Assembly (NCBI RefSeq): GCF_016612535.1
Contig: NZ_JAENXS010000001.1
Coordinates: 2,195,501-2,259,500, forward strand
Length of the DNA: 64,000 bases
Reading direction: 5' to 3'
Source of the DNA: Bradyrhizobium diazoefficiens
Lineage (GTDB): Bacteria > Pseudomonadota > Alphaproteobacteria > Rhizobiales > Xanthobacteraceae
Shown here: positions 46,411 to 56,276 of the stretch, in pieces
Layout of the letters: each line of letters opens with the position of its first letter
Position numbering within the stretch: position 1 is the stretch's first letter
Program-made: the position numbers and the translations under genes
The notes under the pieces: generated by a model
The model's input: only the letters and a program-made list of their open reading frames with translations
What the model was told of the DNA's origin: nothing
The model's database searches: none

Positions 46411-46962
46411 CTACGTGCCGGCGGTGAAGAATGCGGCGAGCCGGGTCGAGATGTTCTCGGCAATCTCGTTGGCCGCACGATCCTCGGCGTCACGTATCGC
46501 GCGGTTGCGGGAGAAGCGCTGATAGGAGCCCGGCATGTCGTAGGATACGCGCGAGAACGTGGTGCCGGTCATGACCGACTTGCCGCTCACGACCTCGATC
46601 AGATTGTACTGGCAATCGATACCGTAGTTTTCACTGCTCGGCAGGCCGGTGTTGGGATCGACGATCAGCGACGACTTGCTGGTATTGAAGCGGATTTCCA
46701 GGCGGTGGGTTGGTGGCATGCCGGTGGCTGTGCCGTACAGTTTGAAGGCCAGCGCATTGCGGACTTCCACGCCAACCCGGGCCTCGCGCGAGGCGTTCGC
46801 CTTGGCGATCGGCGGAAGGTCGACCCCCATCAGCTTTTCACGCAAGCCGGGGGTGCCGTCGGTATGCTCGGCATACATCGGCTGGAAGCAGCCGGCCGTC
46901 AGCGCCGCCAATGCGGCCACTGCCAGCAAGCGGGCTGCGATACGGATCCTAGCCGACAACAT
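46411..46962 (-). CDS. lptE: LPS-assembly lipoprotein LptE
   Basis: 183-residue outer-membrane lipoprotein that plugs LptD. The signal peptide ends in the lipobox LAALTAGC (Cys near residue 25), followed by [19 protein letters not shown]. Conserved mid and late blocks are [16 protein letters not shown] and the tail [20 protein letters not shown]. Its start overlaps the leuS stop by 14 bp, a typical leuS-lptE-holA linkage. Confidence 0.9.
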   Translation of the reverse strand: MLSARIRIAARLLAVAALAALTAGCFQPMYAEHTDGTPGLREKLMGVDLPPIAKANASREARVGVEVRNALAFKLYGTATGMPPTHRLEIRFNTSKSSLIVDPNTGLPSSENYGIDCQYNLIEVVSGKSVMTGTTFSRVSYDMPGSYQRFSRNRAIRDAEDRAANEIAENISTRLAAFFTAGT

Positions 46963-49585
46963 TCACGATCCTCTTGGGGACGATGATCACCTTGCGGACG
47001 GGCTTGCCGTCCAGGGCCAGTTTTACAGCATCGAGAGCCAAAGCGGCAGCCTCGATTTCCGGATTCTGGGCCGCTGTTGCAACCGTGACCTCACCCCGCT
47101 TCTTGCCGTTGACCTGAACCACCAGGGTCACGCTGTCTTCAACCAGCAAATCGCGTTCGATTTGCGGCCAATGGGCCTCGGAAACCAGCCCGGGCTGGCC
47201 GAGAACCTGCCAGCACTCCTCGGCCAGGTGCGGCATCATCGGGGAGAACAGCTGGACCAGGATCTGGCTGGCCTCCCGGATCGCCCAAGCCAAATCGGGG
47301 GACGGCTGACCGGAGCGCTGAATCAGCTCCGAAAATGTATTCGTGAATTCACGGATATGGGCGAGGCAGACGTTGAAGTGCAGCCGCTCGACGCCGGTCG
47401 TGACCTTGTCGAGTGCGCCGTGGGCGGCCTTGCGCAAGGCGGTGGCATCCGGACCGAACGAGGCCGGCCGGGCCGCGGGAGCACTCTTGCCAAGTTCCTT
47501 GCAGAGTTCTTCGGCATCGTTCACCAGCCGCCATAGCCGCTGCACGAAGCGGGAGGCGCCCTGGACGCGTTCGTCGCTCCAGATCACGTCGCGGTCGGGC
47601 GGCGAGTCCGACAGCATGAACCAGCGGGCGACGTCGGCGCCATAGGTCGCGATGATGTCGTCGGGGTCGACCGTGTTCTTCTTCGACTTCGACATCTTCT
47701 CGATCGCGCCGATCTGGATGTCCTCGCCTGTGCTGAGCAGCGTCGCGCGGCGGCCGTTGCCGCCGACCTCGATCTTGACCTCGGCCGGCTGCACCCAGGT
47801 GCCGTCGGCCTTCTGGTAGGTCTCGTGCACCACCATGCCTTGCGTGAACATGCCGGCAAACGGCTCGTCCAGTGCGATGTGCCCGGTCGCCTTCATCGCG
47901 CGGGTGAAGAAGCGGCTGTAGAGCAGATGCAGGATCGCGTGCTCGACGCCGCCGATATACTGGTCGACCGGCAGCATCCGGTTGGCGACCGCGGGCGTCG
48001 TCGGCGCGTTCTCGTTCCAGGGATCGGTGAAGCGCGCGAAGTACCAGGACGAATCCACGAACGTGTCCATGGTGTCGGTTTCGCGCTGCGCCTTGCCGCC
48101 GCATTTCGGGCAGTTGACGTGCTTCCAGGTCGGGTGATGGTCGAGCGCGTTGCCCGGTCTGTCGAAGCTCACATCTTCCGGCAGCACCACCGGCAGGTCG
48201 GCATCCGGCACCGGTACCACGTCGCACTTGGGGCAATGAATCACCGGAATCGGGCAGCCCCAATACCGCTGGCGCGAAATGCCCCAATCGCGCAGACGGA
48301 AATTGACCTGGCGTTCGGCGACCGGCGCATTGCCACGCAGTTCACTTTCGAGACGCTTCGCCACTTCTTCCTTGGCCTGACCGATGGTCATGCCGTCGAG
48401 GAAGCGGGAATTGATCATGCGGCCGTCACCGTCATAGGCGGTGTCGGTGATGACGAACGTCTTGGGGTCTTGGCCCTCGGGGCAAACCACCGGAGTGACG
48501 CCAAGGCTGTACTTGTTGACGAAATCGAGGTCGCGCTGGTCGTGCGCGGGGCAGCCGAAGATCGCGCCGGTGCCGTATTCCATCAGCACGAAATTAGCGA
48601 CATAGACCGGCAGCTTCCAGGAGGGATCGAACGGATGAACCGCGCGGATGCCGGTGTCAAAACCCTGCTTCTCGGCGGTGTCGATGATCTCCTGCGCGGT
48701 GCCGATCTTCTTGATGTCGGCGATGAACTGCGCGAGCTTCGGATTCTTCGCGGCGGCTGCTTGCGCCAGCGGATGATCCGACGAGATCGCCATGAATTTC
48801 GCGCCGAACAGCGTGTCGGGCCGCGTCGTGAAAATCTTCAGCTCGCTTTCGCCGGCCGGCGTGGTCGCCGGATCCAGCGCGAAGCGGACCAACAGGCCCT
48901 CGGAGCGGCCGATCCAGTTGCGCTGCATCAGCCGGACCTTGTCCGGCCAGCGGTCGAGCGTATCCAGCGCGTCCAGCAGCTCCTGCGCGTACTTCGTGAT
49001 CTTGAAGACCCACTGGCTCATTTCGCGCTGCTCGACAACGGCGCCCGAGCGCCAGCCGCGACCGTCGATCACCTGCTCATTGGCGAGCACGGTCATGTCG
49101 ACAGGGTCCCAGTTCAGCTTGCGCTTCTCGCGCTCGGCGAGGCCTGCGCCGAGCATGTCCAGGAACATCTTCTGCTGATGCTTGTAATAGCTGGGGTCGC
49201 AGGTCGCGAATTCGCGTGACCAGTCCAGCGACAGCCCGATCGAGCGGAGCTGCTTCTTCATCGCCGCGATGTTGTCGTAGGTCCAGGCTTTCGGCGCGAC
49301 CTTGCGCTCGATGGCGGCGTTCTCGGCCGGCAGGCCGAAGGCGTCCCAGCCCATCGGATGCAGCACGTTGAAGCCCTTGGCGCGCATGAAGCGGGCGAGC
49401 ACGTCGCCGAGCGTGTAATTGCGGACATGGCCGATATGGATGCGCCCGGATGGGTAGGGGAACATCTCCAGCACATAATATTTCGGCCGCGAATCGTCGT
49501 TCTTGGAGACGAAGATCGCCTGTTCGTCCCATTGGCGTTGCCAACGCGGTTCGGCGTCGCGGGCGTTGTAGCGTTCGGAGGTCAT
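46949..49585 (-). CDS. leuS: Leucyl-tRNA synthetase
   Basis: 878-residue class I synthetase. HIGH motif in [20 protein letters not shown] near residue 50, KMSKS motif in [18 protein letters not shown] near residue 635, CP1 editing domain ([20 protein letters not shown]), and zinc-ribbon cysteines (HCPKCD...NCPKCGG). The C-terminal tRNA-binding part ends [13 protein letters not shown]. Length is normal. Upstream 49586-49795 is gene-free and separates it from the divergent diguanylate cyclase. Confidence 0.97.
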   Translation of the reverse strand: MTSERYNARDAEPRWQRQWDEQAIFVSKNDDSRPKYYVLEMFPYPSGRIHIGHVRNYTLGDVLARFMRAKGFNVLHPMGWDAFGLPAENAAIERKVAPKAWTYDNIAAMKKQLRSIGLSLDWSREFATCDPSYYKHQQKMFLDMLGAGLAEREKRKLNWDPVDMTVLANEQVIDGRGWRSGAVVEQREMSQWVFKITKYAQELLDALDTLDRWPDKVRLMQRNWIGRSEGLLVRFALDPATTPAGESELKIFTTRPDTLFGAKFMAISSDHPLAQAAAAKNPKLAQFIADIKKIGTAQEIIDTAEKQGFDTGIRAVHPFDPSWKLPVYVANFVLMEYGTGAIFGCPAHDQRDLDFVNKYSLGVTPVVCPEGQDPKTFVITDTAYDGDGRMINSRFLDGMTIGQAKEEVAKRLESELRGNAPVAERQVNFRLRDWGISRQRYWGCPIPVIHCPKCDVVPVPDADLPVVLPEDVSFDRPGNALDHHPTWKHVNCPKCGGKAQRETDTMDTFVDSSWYFARFTDPWNENAPTTPAVANRMLPVDQYIGGVEHAILHLLYSRFFTRAMKATGHIALDEPFAGMFTQGMVVHETYQKADGTWVQPAEVKIEVGGNGRRATLLSTGEDIQIGAIEKMSKSKKNTVDPDDIIATYGADVARWFMLSDSPPDRDVIWSDERVQGASRFVQRLWRLVNDAEELCKELGKSAPAARPASFGPDATALRKAAHGALDKVTTGVERLHFNVCLAHIREFTNTFSELIQRSGQPSPDLAWAIREASQILVQLFSPMMPHLAEECWQVLGQPGLVSEAHWPQIERDLLVEDSVTLVVQVNGKKRGEVTVATAAQNPEIEAAALALDAVKLALDGKPVRKVIIVPKRIVNVVG

Positions 49586-49795
49586 GCAATCGTTGCGTTT
49601 CGTGAGTTCGGGCCGTCGAAAGAGGCCGGACTAGGCCATAGAAGTCCTCAAGGGGTCAATGGGTTGCCGAAAATCGATAGGATCCCATCCTGCGCGCATC
49701 AAGGCTCCGGTTCACTACGGAGGAGGCCTGATCTCAAGGAGCGGTTAAGGTGGGGGCTGCCAAGCTAGCCAAGCCTGAGACCGGGACCTCTCACG

Positions 49796-50848
49796 ATGAT
49801 CGACAGCCCCTTCGACGAGCTCGATTACGACTACGCAGCATCGGTCGCGCAAAAGGCCTTACAGGGCATGGCAGCCCAGCGCGTGCCCGCGACACCGGAC
49901 AATTTCAACGTCTGGTTCGTCTATTCGATGGGGGTTCCAAGCGATTTGCAGCGGGCCATCGATATCCTGATCGGCAACAAGCGCAAGTTCGATGCGACCA
50001 TCAATCGGGACCTGTTTTCGACCTATGTGGCTGCGCCTGATGGCTCGGCGGCGGCCCTTGTCTCCCAGCAGCTGCACGCGGTCATGGACACCGCCCAAGT
50101 CTTCCTGGCAACCGCCATTGCCGACAATCATGCCCAGATACGGGCGATCCATGATGTCGCCGATCAGGGCCAGTCCGGCTCCGATCCGAAGGTGCTCGTT
50201 CAGCGATTGATGAACGAGCTTGCCAAGGCGGCCAGCCGCGCCGCGAAGCTCGAAGCCGGCTTCGCCGAGAAGACGCAGGAGCTCGAGTCGATACGGGAAA
50301 CCTTGAGCAAATCGGAGGAACGCGCCAGGACCGATACGCTGACCGGCCTGCCCAATCGCCGCGCGCTCGACGAGTTCTTCCGCAAGACGCAGATCGCCGC
50401 CATGGAGCAGGGCGAGCCGCTCAGCCTTCTGATGCTGGACATCGATCACTTCAAGAGATTCAACGACAGCTTCGGCCATGGCGTCGGCGACCAGGTGTTG
50501 CGCCTGATGGCGCAGGTGCTGCGCGACAAGCTTCGCGAGGTCGATCTGCCGGCCCGCTACGGCGGCGAGGAGCTGATCGCCGTGCTGCCTGGTGCCGATC
50601 TCGCCGCAGCAACGGTCATCGCCGAGCGCATCCGCCGCTCCATCGCCGAGTGCCAGATCACCCGTCGGTCGACCGGCGAGATTCTTCCGTCCATCACGGT
50701 CTCAGTCGGAGCGGCGCAGTTTCAGCCGGGAGAGGCCATGAACGATCTCGTCGAACGCTGCGATCGGGCGCTCTACCTTGCGAAGCGAAGCGGCCGCAAC
50801 CGCGTGGTCGCCGAGAGCGAGCTCGATCGCGACATCGCTGCGGTCTAG
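49796..50848 (+). CDS. Cytoplasmic diguanylate cyclase with inhibitory site
   Basis: 350 residues, no membrane segment or signal peptide. The N-terminal half is helical with a coiled coil (LEAGFAEKTQELESIRETLS) after about residue 140. The GGDEF domain (about 180-340) has TDTLTGLPNRRALDEFF, active site RYGGEEL (Gly-Gly-Glu-Glu-Leu near residues 256-260), and an R-x2-D inhibitory motif (REVD) five residues before it, so it should make c-di-GMP and be product-inhibited. The stop codon interlocks with that of the next cyclase on the other strand. Confidence 0.9.
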   Translation: MIDSPFDELDYDYAASVAQKALQGMAAQRVPATPDNFNVWFVYSMGVPSDLQRAIDILIGNKRKFDATINRDLFSTYVAAPDGSAAALVSQQLHAVMDTAQVFLATAIADNHAQIRAIHDVADQGQSGSDPKVLVQRLMNELAKAASRAAKLEAGFAEKTQELESIRETLSKSEERARTDTLTGLPNRRALDEFFRKTQIAAMEQGEPLSLLMLDIDHFKRFNDSFGHGVGDQVLRLMAQVLRDKLREVDLPARYGGEELIAVLPGADLAAATVIAERIRRSIAECQITRRSTGEILPSITVSVGAAQFQPGEAMNDLVERCDRALYLAKRSGRNRVVAESELDRDIAAV

Positions 50849-52542
50849 CCCGCCATCGCGATCTCGCCCGCGCCATCTTCGATGCGCACGATGCCGTGTT
50901 CCACGACAGTGTTGCGGCCGCGGTGTTTCGCCGCGTAGAGCGCAGCGTCGGCGGCTTCGATCAGGTCGCCCGGGCGCAGGCTCTCGTTCGGCCGAGTTGC
51001 GGCGACGCCGATCGAGACAGTGACGATCATGTGAGCGGAGGTGATGTGCGGCAGGCAGAGCTTGAGCACGGCGGCGCGCACCTGCTCGCCGATCCCGACG
51101 GCGCGCATCACGTCGGTGTTGGGCAGCAGCAGGCAGAATTCCTCGCCGCCATAGCGCGCCGCAAAGCCCATGGTGTCGGCGGCGATGCCGGACAGCGATT
51201 CGCCGAGCCGGGTCAGGCAGGAATCGCCTTCGAGATGGCCGTAGGTGTCGTTGAAGAGCTTGAAATGGTCGACGTCGATCATCAGCAGCGCGAGCTCGCT
51301 GCCATATTGCTGGGCGCGCATCCATTCGAAGTCGAGCCGGCTCTGGAAGCCGCGGCGGTTGGCGAGCCCCGACAGCATGTCGATCGAGGCCATCACGGTC
51401 AGCCGGTCATTGCTCGCGATCAGCTCGCGCTCGCGCTGGCTGAGCTGGGCGGCCATCGCGTTGAACGCGCGCGCCAGCGGCACGAATTCGGACGGCAGCC
51501 GGTTGCGCGCCGCGCGGGCCGACAAATCGCCCTCGCCGAGGCGCTTGGCCATGTCCGCGAGCATCTCGATCGGCTTGATCACGAGTTTTTCGGCGGCGAT
51601 CAGCGCGCCCAGCAGCACGAACATGACGACGAAAGCCAGCTGGAGATAGGCAGTGCGGATATCGCGGCTCACCGCGGCGGACACCTTGTCTTCGTCGATG
51701 CTGGCGATCAGGCGCGCGTTGGTACCGGCGATGCGGATGAAGCTGACCGCGCGCCGCGATCCGTCGGCGGCGAGGAAGGACAGGGAGCCTTCGTCCTGGT
51801 CCGAGCGCAAGGCCATGTCGGCGATCGCCGACATCAGCGGCATGTTGTCGAGCGGACGTCCGACCGCGCTGTGCTGATCGGCGGGTGCGGCCAGCACGGT
51901 GCCGGCGCTGTCGACCAGCACCGCCGTGATGCCGGCGCGGCCGCCCAGATTGTTCATCACCTTCGACATCCAGTCGAGGTTGACGGTTGCCATCACGACG
52001 GCGTCGGCGACGCCGCTGAACGCGGAGACGGGATAGACCGCCATCACGGTCGGCGACTGCACGGGCCGCGACAGGATGAAGTCGGACAGCACGAAGCGGC
52101 CGGTCTCCTGCGCCTGTTGGAAGTAAGGTCGGTCAGAGAGGTCGAGGCCGACATACATGTTGTTGGTCGCGCACTGGATGCGGCCGTCCTGGCCGGCGAT
52201 CAGCAGCGTGCGGATCCAGGGCAGGCTCGTCGGCAGGCTCGCGCGCAGCACGTCGCAGCTCTTGCTGACGCCGCCGGCAGAGGCGCGGATGAAGGCTTCC
52301 GATTTCAGGATGGTCTCGACCGACGAGATCACCTCGCGCTGTGCATCGGCGCTATGCCTCGCGACGGTGGTGAACTCGGTGGTGGCCTGTGCAATCTGTT
52401 TGGTGCGGGTGTCTTCGAGCGAACGGATGCGTTCGAGCATCAAGGGCGCGACAAGAATCACCGCGAGCAACGCAAGCCGCGCCCTGATCCCCAGGACCTG
52501 CTTGAGTTTTGCTCGTTTGCGGTTGAAACTGACGTTTGCCAT
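50845..52542 (-). CDS. Membrane diguanylate cyclase with dCache-like sensor, HAMP and GGDEF
   Basis: 565 residues. A membrane segment near residue 20 (ARLALLAVILVAPLML), a periplasmic sensor with RPYFQQAQETGRFVLSDF typical of dCache domains, a second membrane segment (LQLAFVVMFVLLGALIAAEK), HAMP (VIKPIEMLADMAKRLGEGDL), and a GGDEF domain with ASIDMLSGLANRRGFQSRLD and active site RYGGEEF. The four residues where R-x2-D should stand read DTMG, so the inhibitory site is missing. ATG 52542 is preferred over 52560 because GGTGGG precedes it. Confidence 0.9.
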   Translation of the reverse strand: MANVSFNRKRAKLKQVLGIRARLALLAVILVAPLMLERIRSLEDTRTKQIAQATTEFTTVARHSADAQREVISSVETILKSEAFIRASAGGVSKSCDVLRASLPTSLPWIRTLLIAGQDGRIQCATNNMYVGLDLSDRPYFQQAQETGRFVLSDFILSRPVQSPTVMAVYPVSAFSGVADAVVMATVNLDWMSKVMNNLGGRAGITAVLVDSAGTVLAAPADQHSAVGRPLDNMPLMSAIADMALRSDQDEGSLSFLAADGSRRAVSFIRIAGTNARLIASIDEDKVSAAVSRDIRTAYLQLAFVVMFVLLGALIAAEKLVIKPIEMLADMAKRLGEGDLSARAARNRLPSEFVPLARAFNAMAAQLSQRERELIASNDRLTVMASIDMLSGLANRRGFQSRLDFEWMRAQQYGSELALLMIDVDHFKLFNDTYGHLEGDSCLTRLGESLSGIAADTMGFAARYGGEEFCLLLPNTDVMRAVGIGEQVRAAVLKLCLPHITSAHMIVTVSIGVAATRPNESLRPGDLIEAADAALYAAKHRGRNTVVEHGIVRIEDGAGEIAMAG

Positions 52543-52651
52543 CTGCGCTACCCACCCCATGGGGCAAGGTAAAGCGAAGGGTTCAAAAACCCTTTCTTGA
52601 ACTGGGTAAAATTAGAATTACCTCTGTTGCTCCTGCAAGCCGATCGATGTG

Positions 52652-53341
52652 ATGACAGAAGCCAACGCCGCGCCGGTAACCGGCCATTCACCAAACGGGC
52701 TCGCCGCCGTCGAGGCGGAAATCGTGCGCGCCTGCAAGGATGCACGGCGCGATCGCGCCTCCGTGACGCTGATCGCGGTATCCAAGACGTTTGCGGCGGC
52801 AGCAATTATCCCGGTAATCGGGGCCGGACAGCGCGTGTTCGGCGAGAATCGCGTGCAGGAGGCCAAAGGCAAGTGGCCTGAGTTAACGGCTGCTTACCCG
52901 GATATCGCGCTGCATCTGATCGGGCCGCTGCAATCCAACAAGGCTAAAGAGGCGGTGGCGCTGTTCGATGCCATCCATTCGGTCGACCGTCCGAGCATTT
53001 GCCAGGCGTTAGCCAAAGAAATCGAATCCCAGAACAAGCACCCGCAACTCTTCGTTCAGATCAACACCGGCGAGGAGCCGCAGAAGGCCGGCATCGCACC
53101 CGGCGAGGCCGACGCCTTCCTCGCGAGCTGTCGCGACACCTATGGGCTGACGATCTCCGGCCTGATGTGCATCCCGCCGGTGGACGAGCCGCCGGCGGCT
53201 CATTTCGCGCTGACCGCCAAGATCGCCGCGCGCAACGGATTGCAGAACCTCTCGATGGGCATGAGCGCGGATTATACGACCGCCATCATGCTCGGCGCCA
53301 CCCATGTGCGCGTGGGCAGCGCGATCTTCGGGCACAGGTAG
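52652..53341 (+). CDS. YggS-family pyridoxal-phosphate homeostasis protein
   Basis: 229 residues. PLP-binding Lys in the block LIAVSKTFAAAAIIPVIGAG near residue 45; further blocks VFGENRVQEAKGKWPEL, LHLIGPLQSNKAKEAVALFD, VQINTGEEPQKAGI and LSMGMSADYTTAIMLGATHV, then RVGSAIFG. Such proteins bind PLP on a TIM barrel without known enzyme activity and balance vitamin B6 and amino acids. ATG 52652 is used, with an adjacent GTG at 52649 possible. Confidence 0.95.
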   Translation: MTEANAAPVTGHSPNGLAAVEAEIVRACKDARRDRASVTLIAVSKTFAAAAIIPVIGAGQRVFGENRVQEAKGKWPELTAAYPDIALHLIGPLQSNKAKEAVALFDAIHSVDRPSICQALAKEIESQNKHPQLFVQINTGEEPQKAGIAPGEADAFLASCRDTYGLTISGLMCIPPVDEPPAAHFALTAKIAARNGLQNLSMGMSADYTTAIMLGATHVRVGSAIFGHR

Positions 53342-53359
53342 GGATCACGAGCGCTGATG

Positions 53360-53393
53360 CGTAGCCCGGATTGCGCTTCGCTCCATCGCTACG
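53360..53393. repeat. Collapsed copy of palindromic repeat family A
   Basis: CGTAGCCCGGATTGCGCTTC followed by GCTCCATCGCTACG. Outer bases pair but most of the middle of the 6234-6320 element is missing, so it appears to be a deletion derivative. It stands between convergent yggS and the hydratase gene. Confidence 0.7.
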
Positions 53394-53417
53394 AGACTCT
53401 CGCAGTGGAGGCAACGC

Positions 53418-54191
53418 CTATTCGAACCTCACCGACACCTTCCCCAACACGCCGAAATCCGCAGCGAAATGATCGCCCGTCCCGATCGGCAACGGCAGAT
53501 GGCAGGTGCCCGTCGTCACCACCTCCCCTGCCCGCAAGGTGATGCCGAGCCCGGACAACTCGTTCGCCAGCCAGGCGAGTGCGACGCGGGGATCACCCAG
53601 TACGTTCTTGCCGTGACCGATATAACGCGCGCCACGCAGCGTGATCTGCGGCCGTTCCTCGACGAGATCCATCCCGCGCCAATTGGCCGTGGCAGGCGCG
53701 CCGAGTACGAAAAGATGCGCACAGGCATTGTCGGCGATCAGCTGCGCCTCGCCGGCGCCGGCGAAATCGGCGAAACGCGAATCAGGAATTTCGATTGCGG
53801 GATGCAAAGTCGCGACAGCGGCGAGCACCTCGTCGACGGTGTAAAGCGAAGGTTGCGGTGCCAGGTCGCGTCCCATGCGGAAGCAGAACTCCGGCTCGCC
53901 GACGCGCATTGCGTTGCCCTTCATCGCGGCGATGCCACCATCGGCGACGACGGTGTCGCGCATGATGCGTCCGGCCATGGGGCCCGCGACATTGATGTGC
54001 TTCTGTCCCGCTTCGCTCGTCGCCGCGATCTTCCAGCCGAACAATTGACCGCTGAGCGCGGCTTGGACGGCGTAACCTTCAGCGCGGCTCTGCGGCCGCA
54101 GCCGCGGCTCCAGCGCATCAAGCTTGGTGCCGTCGCGCCAATGTTGGACGAGGATTCGCGATGCGGCAGCGATCTGATCCTTGTCGAGCAT
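53418..54191 (-). CDS. 2-keto-4-pentenoate hydratase-family protein (FAH superfamily)
   Basis: 257 residues resembling MhpD/4-oxalocrotonate decarboxylase-type proteins of the fumarylacetoacetase superfamily. Seen are GWKIAATSEAGQKHINVAGP, GEPEFCFRMGRDLAPQPSLY with acidic metal ligands, and LHPAIEIPDSRFADF, then GHGKNVLGDPRVALAWLANE. The substrate is not predictable; no other aromatic-degradation genes are nearby. It follows the transpeptidase gene by 6 bp on the same strand, an unexpected pairing. Confidence 0.87.
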   Translation of the reverse strand: MLDKDQIAAASRILVQHWRDGTKLDALEPRLRPQSRAEGYAVQAALSGQLFGWKIAATSEAGQKHINVAGPMAGRIMRDTVVADGGIAAMKGNAMRVGEPEFCFRMGRDLAPQPSLYTVDEVLAAVATLHPAIEIPDSRFADFAGAGEAQLIADNACAHLFVLGAPATANWRGMDLVEERPQITLRGARYIGHGKNVLGDPRVALAWLANELSGLGITLRAGEVVTTGTCHLPLPIGTGDHFAADFGVLGKVSVRFE

Positions 54192-54197
54192 GTGTCC

Positions 54198-54734
54198 TCA
54201 CCCGATGATGATTTTTGTTCTTGGTCCCAGCCGCCGCAGCAATTGTAGCATCGCCGCCTTGGTCATGGAGACGCAGCCCGCGGTCGGGCCGAAATTGTCG
54301 CGCGCCAGATGCAGGAACACGGCGCTGCCGCGGCCGGCGACGCATGGTCTGGTGTTGTGGTCGATTTCGATGATGAAATCATAGAGGTGGTCGGCCCGCT
54401 TGAGCCGGTCGCCGCCCTCCCCCTGTCCGCGTCGAATCCACTGGTTGTAGTGGCGATCGCCGGGATCCTCGCACCAGGCGTCCGTGTCGCCGATGGTCCG
54501 CGCCGGCAGAAATGTCTGGGGCCGGCTGTGCCGGTCGCCGCGCCACCACAATTGCCGCGGCCGAAAATGGCCTCTGGGAGTGCCGCCGTCGCCCTCGCGC
54601 TTGTTCGCCAGAATGCCGCTGCGCCCCAGCGCCACCGGAATCGTCAGCGGTCCAGCCGTCAGCCAGCCCCGGCGCGGATTGCCGGCGGCAGGCTTCACGC
54701 GGATCGTCGAGACCTGCCCGGAGCGTCGATTCAT
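54198..54734 (-). CDS. L,D-transpeptidase-family (YkuD) protein
   Basis: About 178 residues. The YkuD catalytic region is HLARDNFGPTAGCVSMTKAA with Cys in T-x-G-C-V-S and the upstream His, near the C-terminus; a substrate-binding His is in DFIIEIDHNTRP. N-terminal strands run from IRVKPAAGNPRRGWLTAG. No signal peptide is visible, unlike most peptidoglycan L,D-transpeptidases, so it may act elsewhere or be exported another way. The start is uncertain: ATG 54734 is nearest the domain, and in-frame ATGs at 54767 and 54791 are possible; none has a clear ribosome site. Confidence 0.8.
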   Translation of the reverse strand: MNRRSGQVSTIRVKPAAGNPRRGWLTAGPLTIPVALGRSGILANKREGDGGTPRGHFRPRQLWWRGDRHSRPQTFLPARTIGDTDAWCEDPGDRHYNQWIRRGQGEGGDRLKRADHLYDFIIEIDHNTRPCVAGRGSAVFLHLARDNFGPTAGCVSMTKAAMLQLLRRLGPRTKIIIG

Positions 54735-54970
54735 CGGGTAAGCATTTGAATTGGTGTTGTTTTTCATGTGAACGCACAGTGTCGAATTCATTACAGGACA
54801 TTCATCAAAACGCCCTGCTATTCTGGGTTAGAGTAATTCCGGCTTGTGAATCGGTAACAGCCCACTACTTCAACACGAACAACAATAAAAACAGCGACCC
54901 CTCAAACTTCTCATCACGGCTGGGTGCGGCATGCATGCGCGCCTGGTCGACCCCAAAAGGATGACCCCCT

Positions 54971-55657
54971 ATGGCCAATGCCCGCAAGATCCTGATCGTG
55001 GATGACGATACCGATCTGCGCGATACGTTGGTGGAGCAATTATCGCTACACGAAGAATTTGAAGCCTCCGCCGTCGATACTGGCGCCAAGGGCGCCAGCG
55101 CTGCAAAGGCCAACGCTCCCGATCTCGTCCTGATGGATGTTGGTCTCCCCGACACTGATGGTCGCGAGGTGGTCCGCTCCTTGCGCAAGGGCGGCTTCAA
55201 GGCGCCGATCATCATGCTGACCGGGCATGACACCGATTCCGACACGATTTTGGGCCTGGAATCCGGCGCCAACGACTATGTCGCAAAGCCCTTCCGCTTT
55301 GCCGTGCTGCTGGCCCGCATCCGCGCCCAACTGCGCCAGCACGAAGCCAGCGAGGACGCGGTGTTCTCGGTCGGCCCCTACTCCTTCCGTCCCGGCTCCA
55401 AGATGCTGACCGCAGCCAATGCGCGCAAGGTCCGCCTCACCGAGAAGGAAACCGCGATCCTGCGCTTCCTCTACCGGGCCGGCCAGATGCCGGTCTCGCG
55501 CGAGACCCTGCTCCAGGAGGTCTGGGGCTACAATTCCGGCGTCACCACCCACACGCTGGAAACCCACATCTACCGCCTCCGCCAGAAGATCGAGAAGGAT
55601 GCCGCCAACCCGGAAATCCTGGTGACGGAAGCCGGTGGCTACAAGCTGGTGCCGTGA
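54971..55657 (+). CDS. OmpR/PhoB-family response regulator
   Basis: 228 residues. The receiver domain has the acidic pair in ILIVDDDTDLRDTL, phospho-acceptor Asp in LVLMDVGLPDTDGREVVRSL, Thr in MLTGHD and Lys in DYVAKPFR. The winged-helix DNA-binding domain shows LTEKETAILRFLYRAGQMPV and THTLETHIYRLRQKIEKD. It resembles the CenR-type envelope regulators that lie near the origin in Caulobacter, but I cannot fix that identity, and no kinase gene is adjacent. A 236-bp AT-richer gap precedes it. Confidence 0.9.
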   Translation: MANARKILIVDDDTDLRDTLVEQLSLHEEFEASAVDTGAKGASAAKANAPDLVLMDVGLPDTDGREVVRSLRKGGFKAPIIMLTGHDTDSDTILGLESGANDYVAKPFRFAVLLARIRAQLRQHEASEDAVFSVGPYSFRPGSKMLTAANARKVRLTEKETAILRFLYRAGQMPVSRETLLQEVWGYNSGVTTHTLETHIYRLRQKIEKDAANPEILVTEAGGYKLVP

Positions 55658-55717
55658 TACGTTCCAGGAGCGCGCGATTCGTCGTAAATTGGCGCGTTCC
55701 ACGAGCCTCGGACCGGA

Positions 55718-56161
55718 ATGTCGATCGACGATGACGTAGCGCTGCTCGAGCGTGTCCCGACACTGCGCCTGTTGGGAGACGCCTCGTTGCGCATGCTGGC
55801 GATCGGCTCCGAGCAGCGTGATTTCGTCCACGGTGACGTCCTGTTCAATCTCGGTGACGATGCCGACGCCGGCTTCGTGGTCCAGCGCGGCGCCTTTCGC
55901 GTCGATGACGGCGCCGGCGCCGAAATGATCGCGGGTCCCGGCACGCTGATCGGCGAGCTCGCGCTGGTCGTGCCGATGAAGCGGCCGTCGGGCGCGATCG
56001 CGCTGGAGCATTCCTCCGTGATTCGCATCGCGCGCAGCCTGTTTCAGCGCGTGCTCGAGAGCGATCCCGCTGCCGCGGTCCGTCTCCGCGACGAATTTGC
56101 GATTCGCTCCAGCCAAATCGCCAGCGATATCCTGATGGCCGGCGCGAAGCTGAGTACATAG
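55718..56161 (+). CDS. Small cyclic-nucleotide-binding-domain protein
   Basis: 147 residues forming one cNMP-binding (CRP-type) domain without an HTH. Seen are VPTLRLLGDASLRMLAIGSE, GDVLFNLGDDADAGFVVQRG and the phosphate cassette region GPGTLIGELALVVPMKRPSG. The cassette keeps G-E-L-A-L but the following Arg-Ser/Thr motif is altered, so ligand binding is uncertain. It is 60 bp behind the response regulator on the same strand and may be its partner. Confidence 0.85.
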   Translation: MSIDDDVALLERVPTLRLLGDASLRMLAIGSEQRDFVHGDVLFNLGDDADAGFVVQRGAFRVDDGAGAEMIAGPGTLIGELALVVPMKRPSGAIALEHSSVIRIARSLFQRVLESDPAAAVRLRDEFAIRSSQIASDILMAGAKLST

Positions 56162-56175
56162 CTGTTTCTCGACCT

Positions 56176-56263
56176 CGTAGCCCGGATGGAGCGAAGCGTA
56201 GTCCGGGATGCCGCGCCAACGGAACGACTGCCCCGGATTTCGCTTCGCTCCATCCGGGCTACG
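56176..56263. repeat. Intergenic palindromic repeat, family A
   Basis: Left arm CGTAGCCCGGATGGAGCGAA and the complementary right arm ending CATCCGGGCTACG. The first 23 bases of the arms pair perfectly. It stands between the convergent cNMP-binding gene and xthA. Confidence 0.9.
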
Positions 56264-56276
56264 GGCTTCTCCTAAA

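Noticed and set aside
50650..52572. 640-codon open frame antisense to the membrane diguanylate cyclase
   Set aside because: Shadow of a clear GGDEF gene; repetitive Arg, His and Gly composition without a domain.
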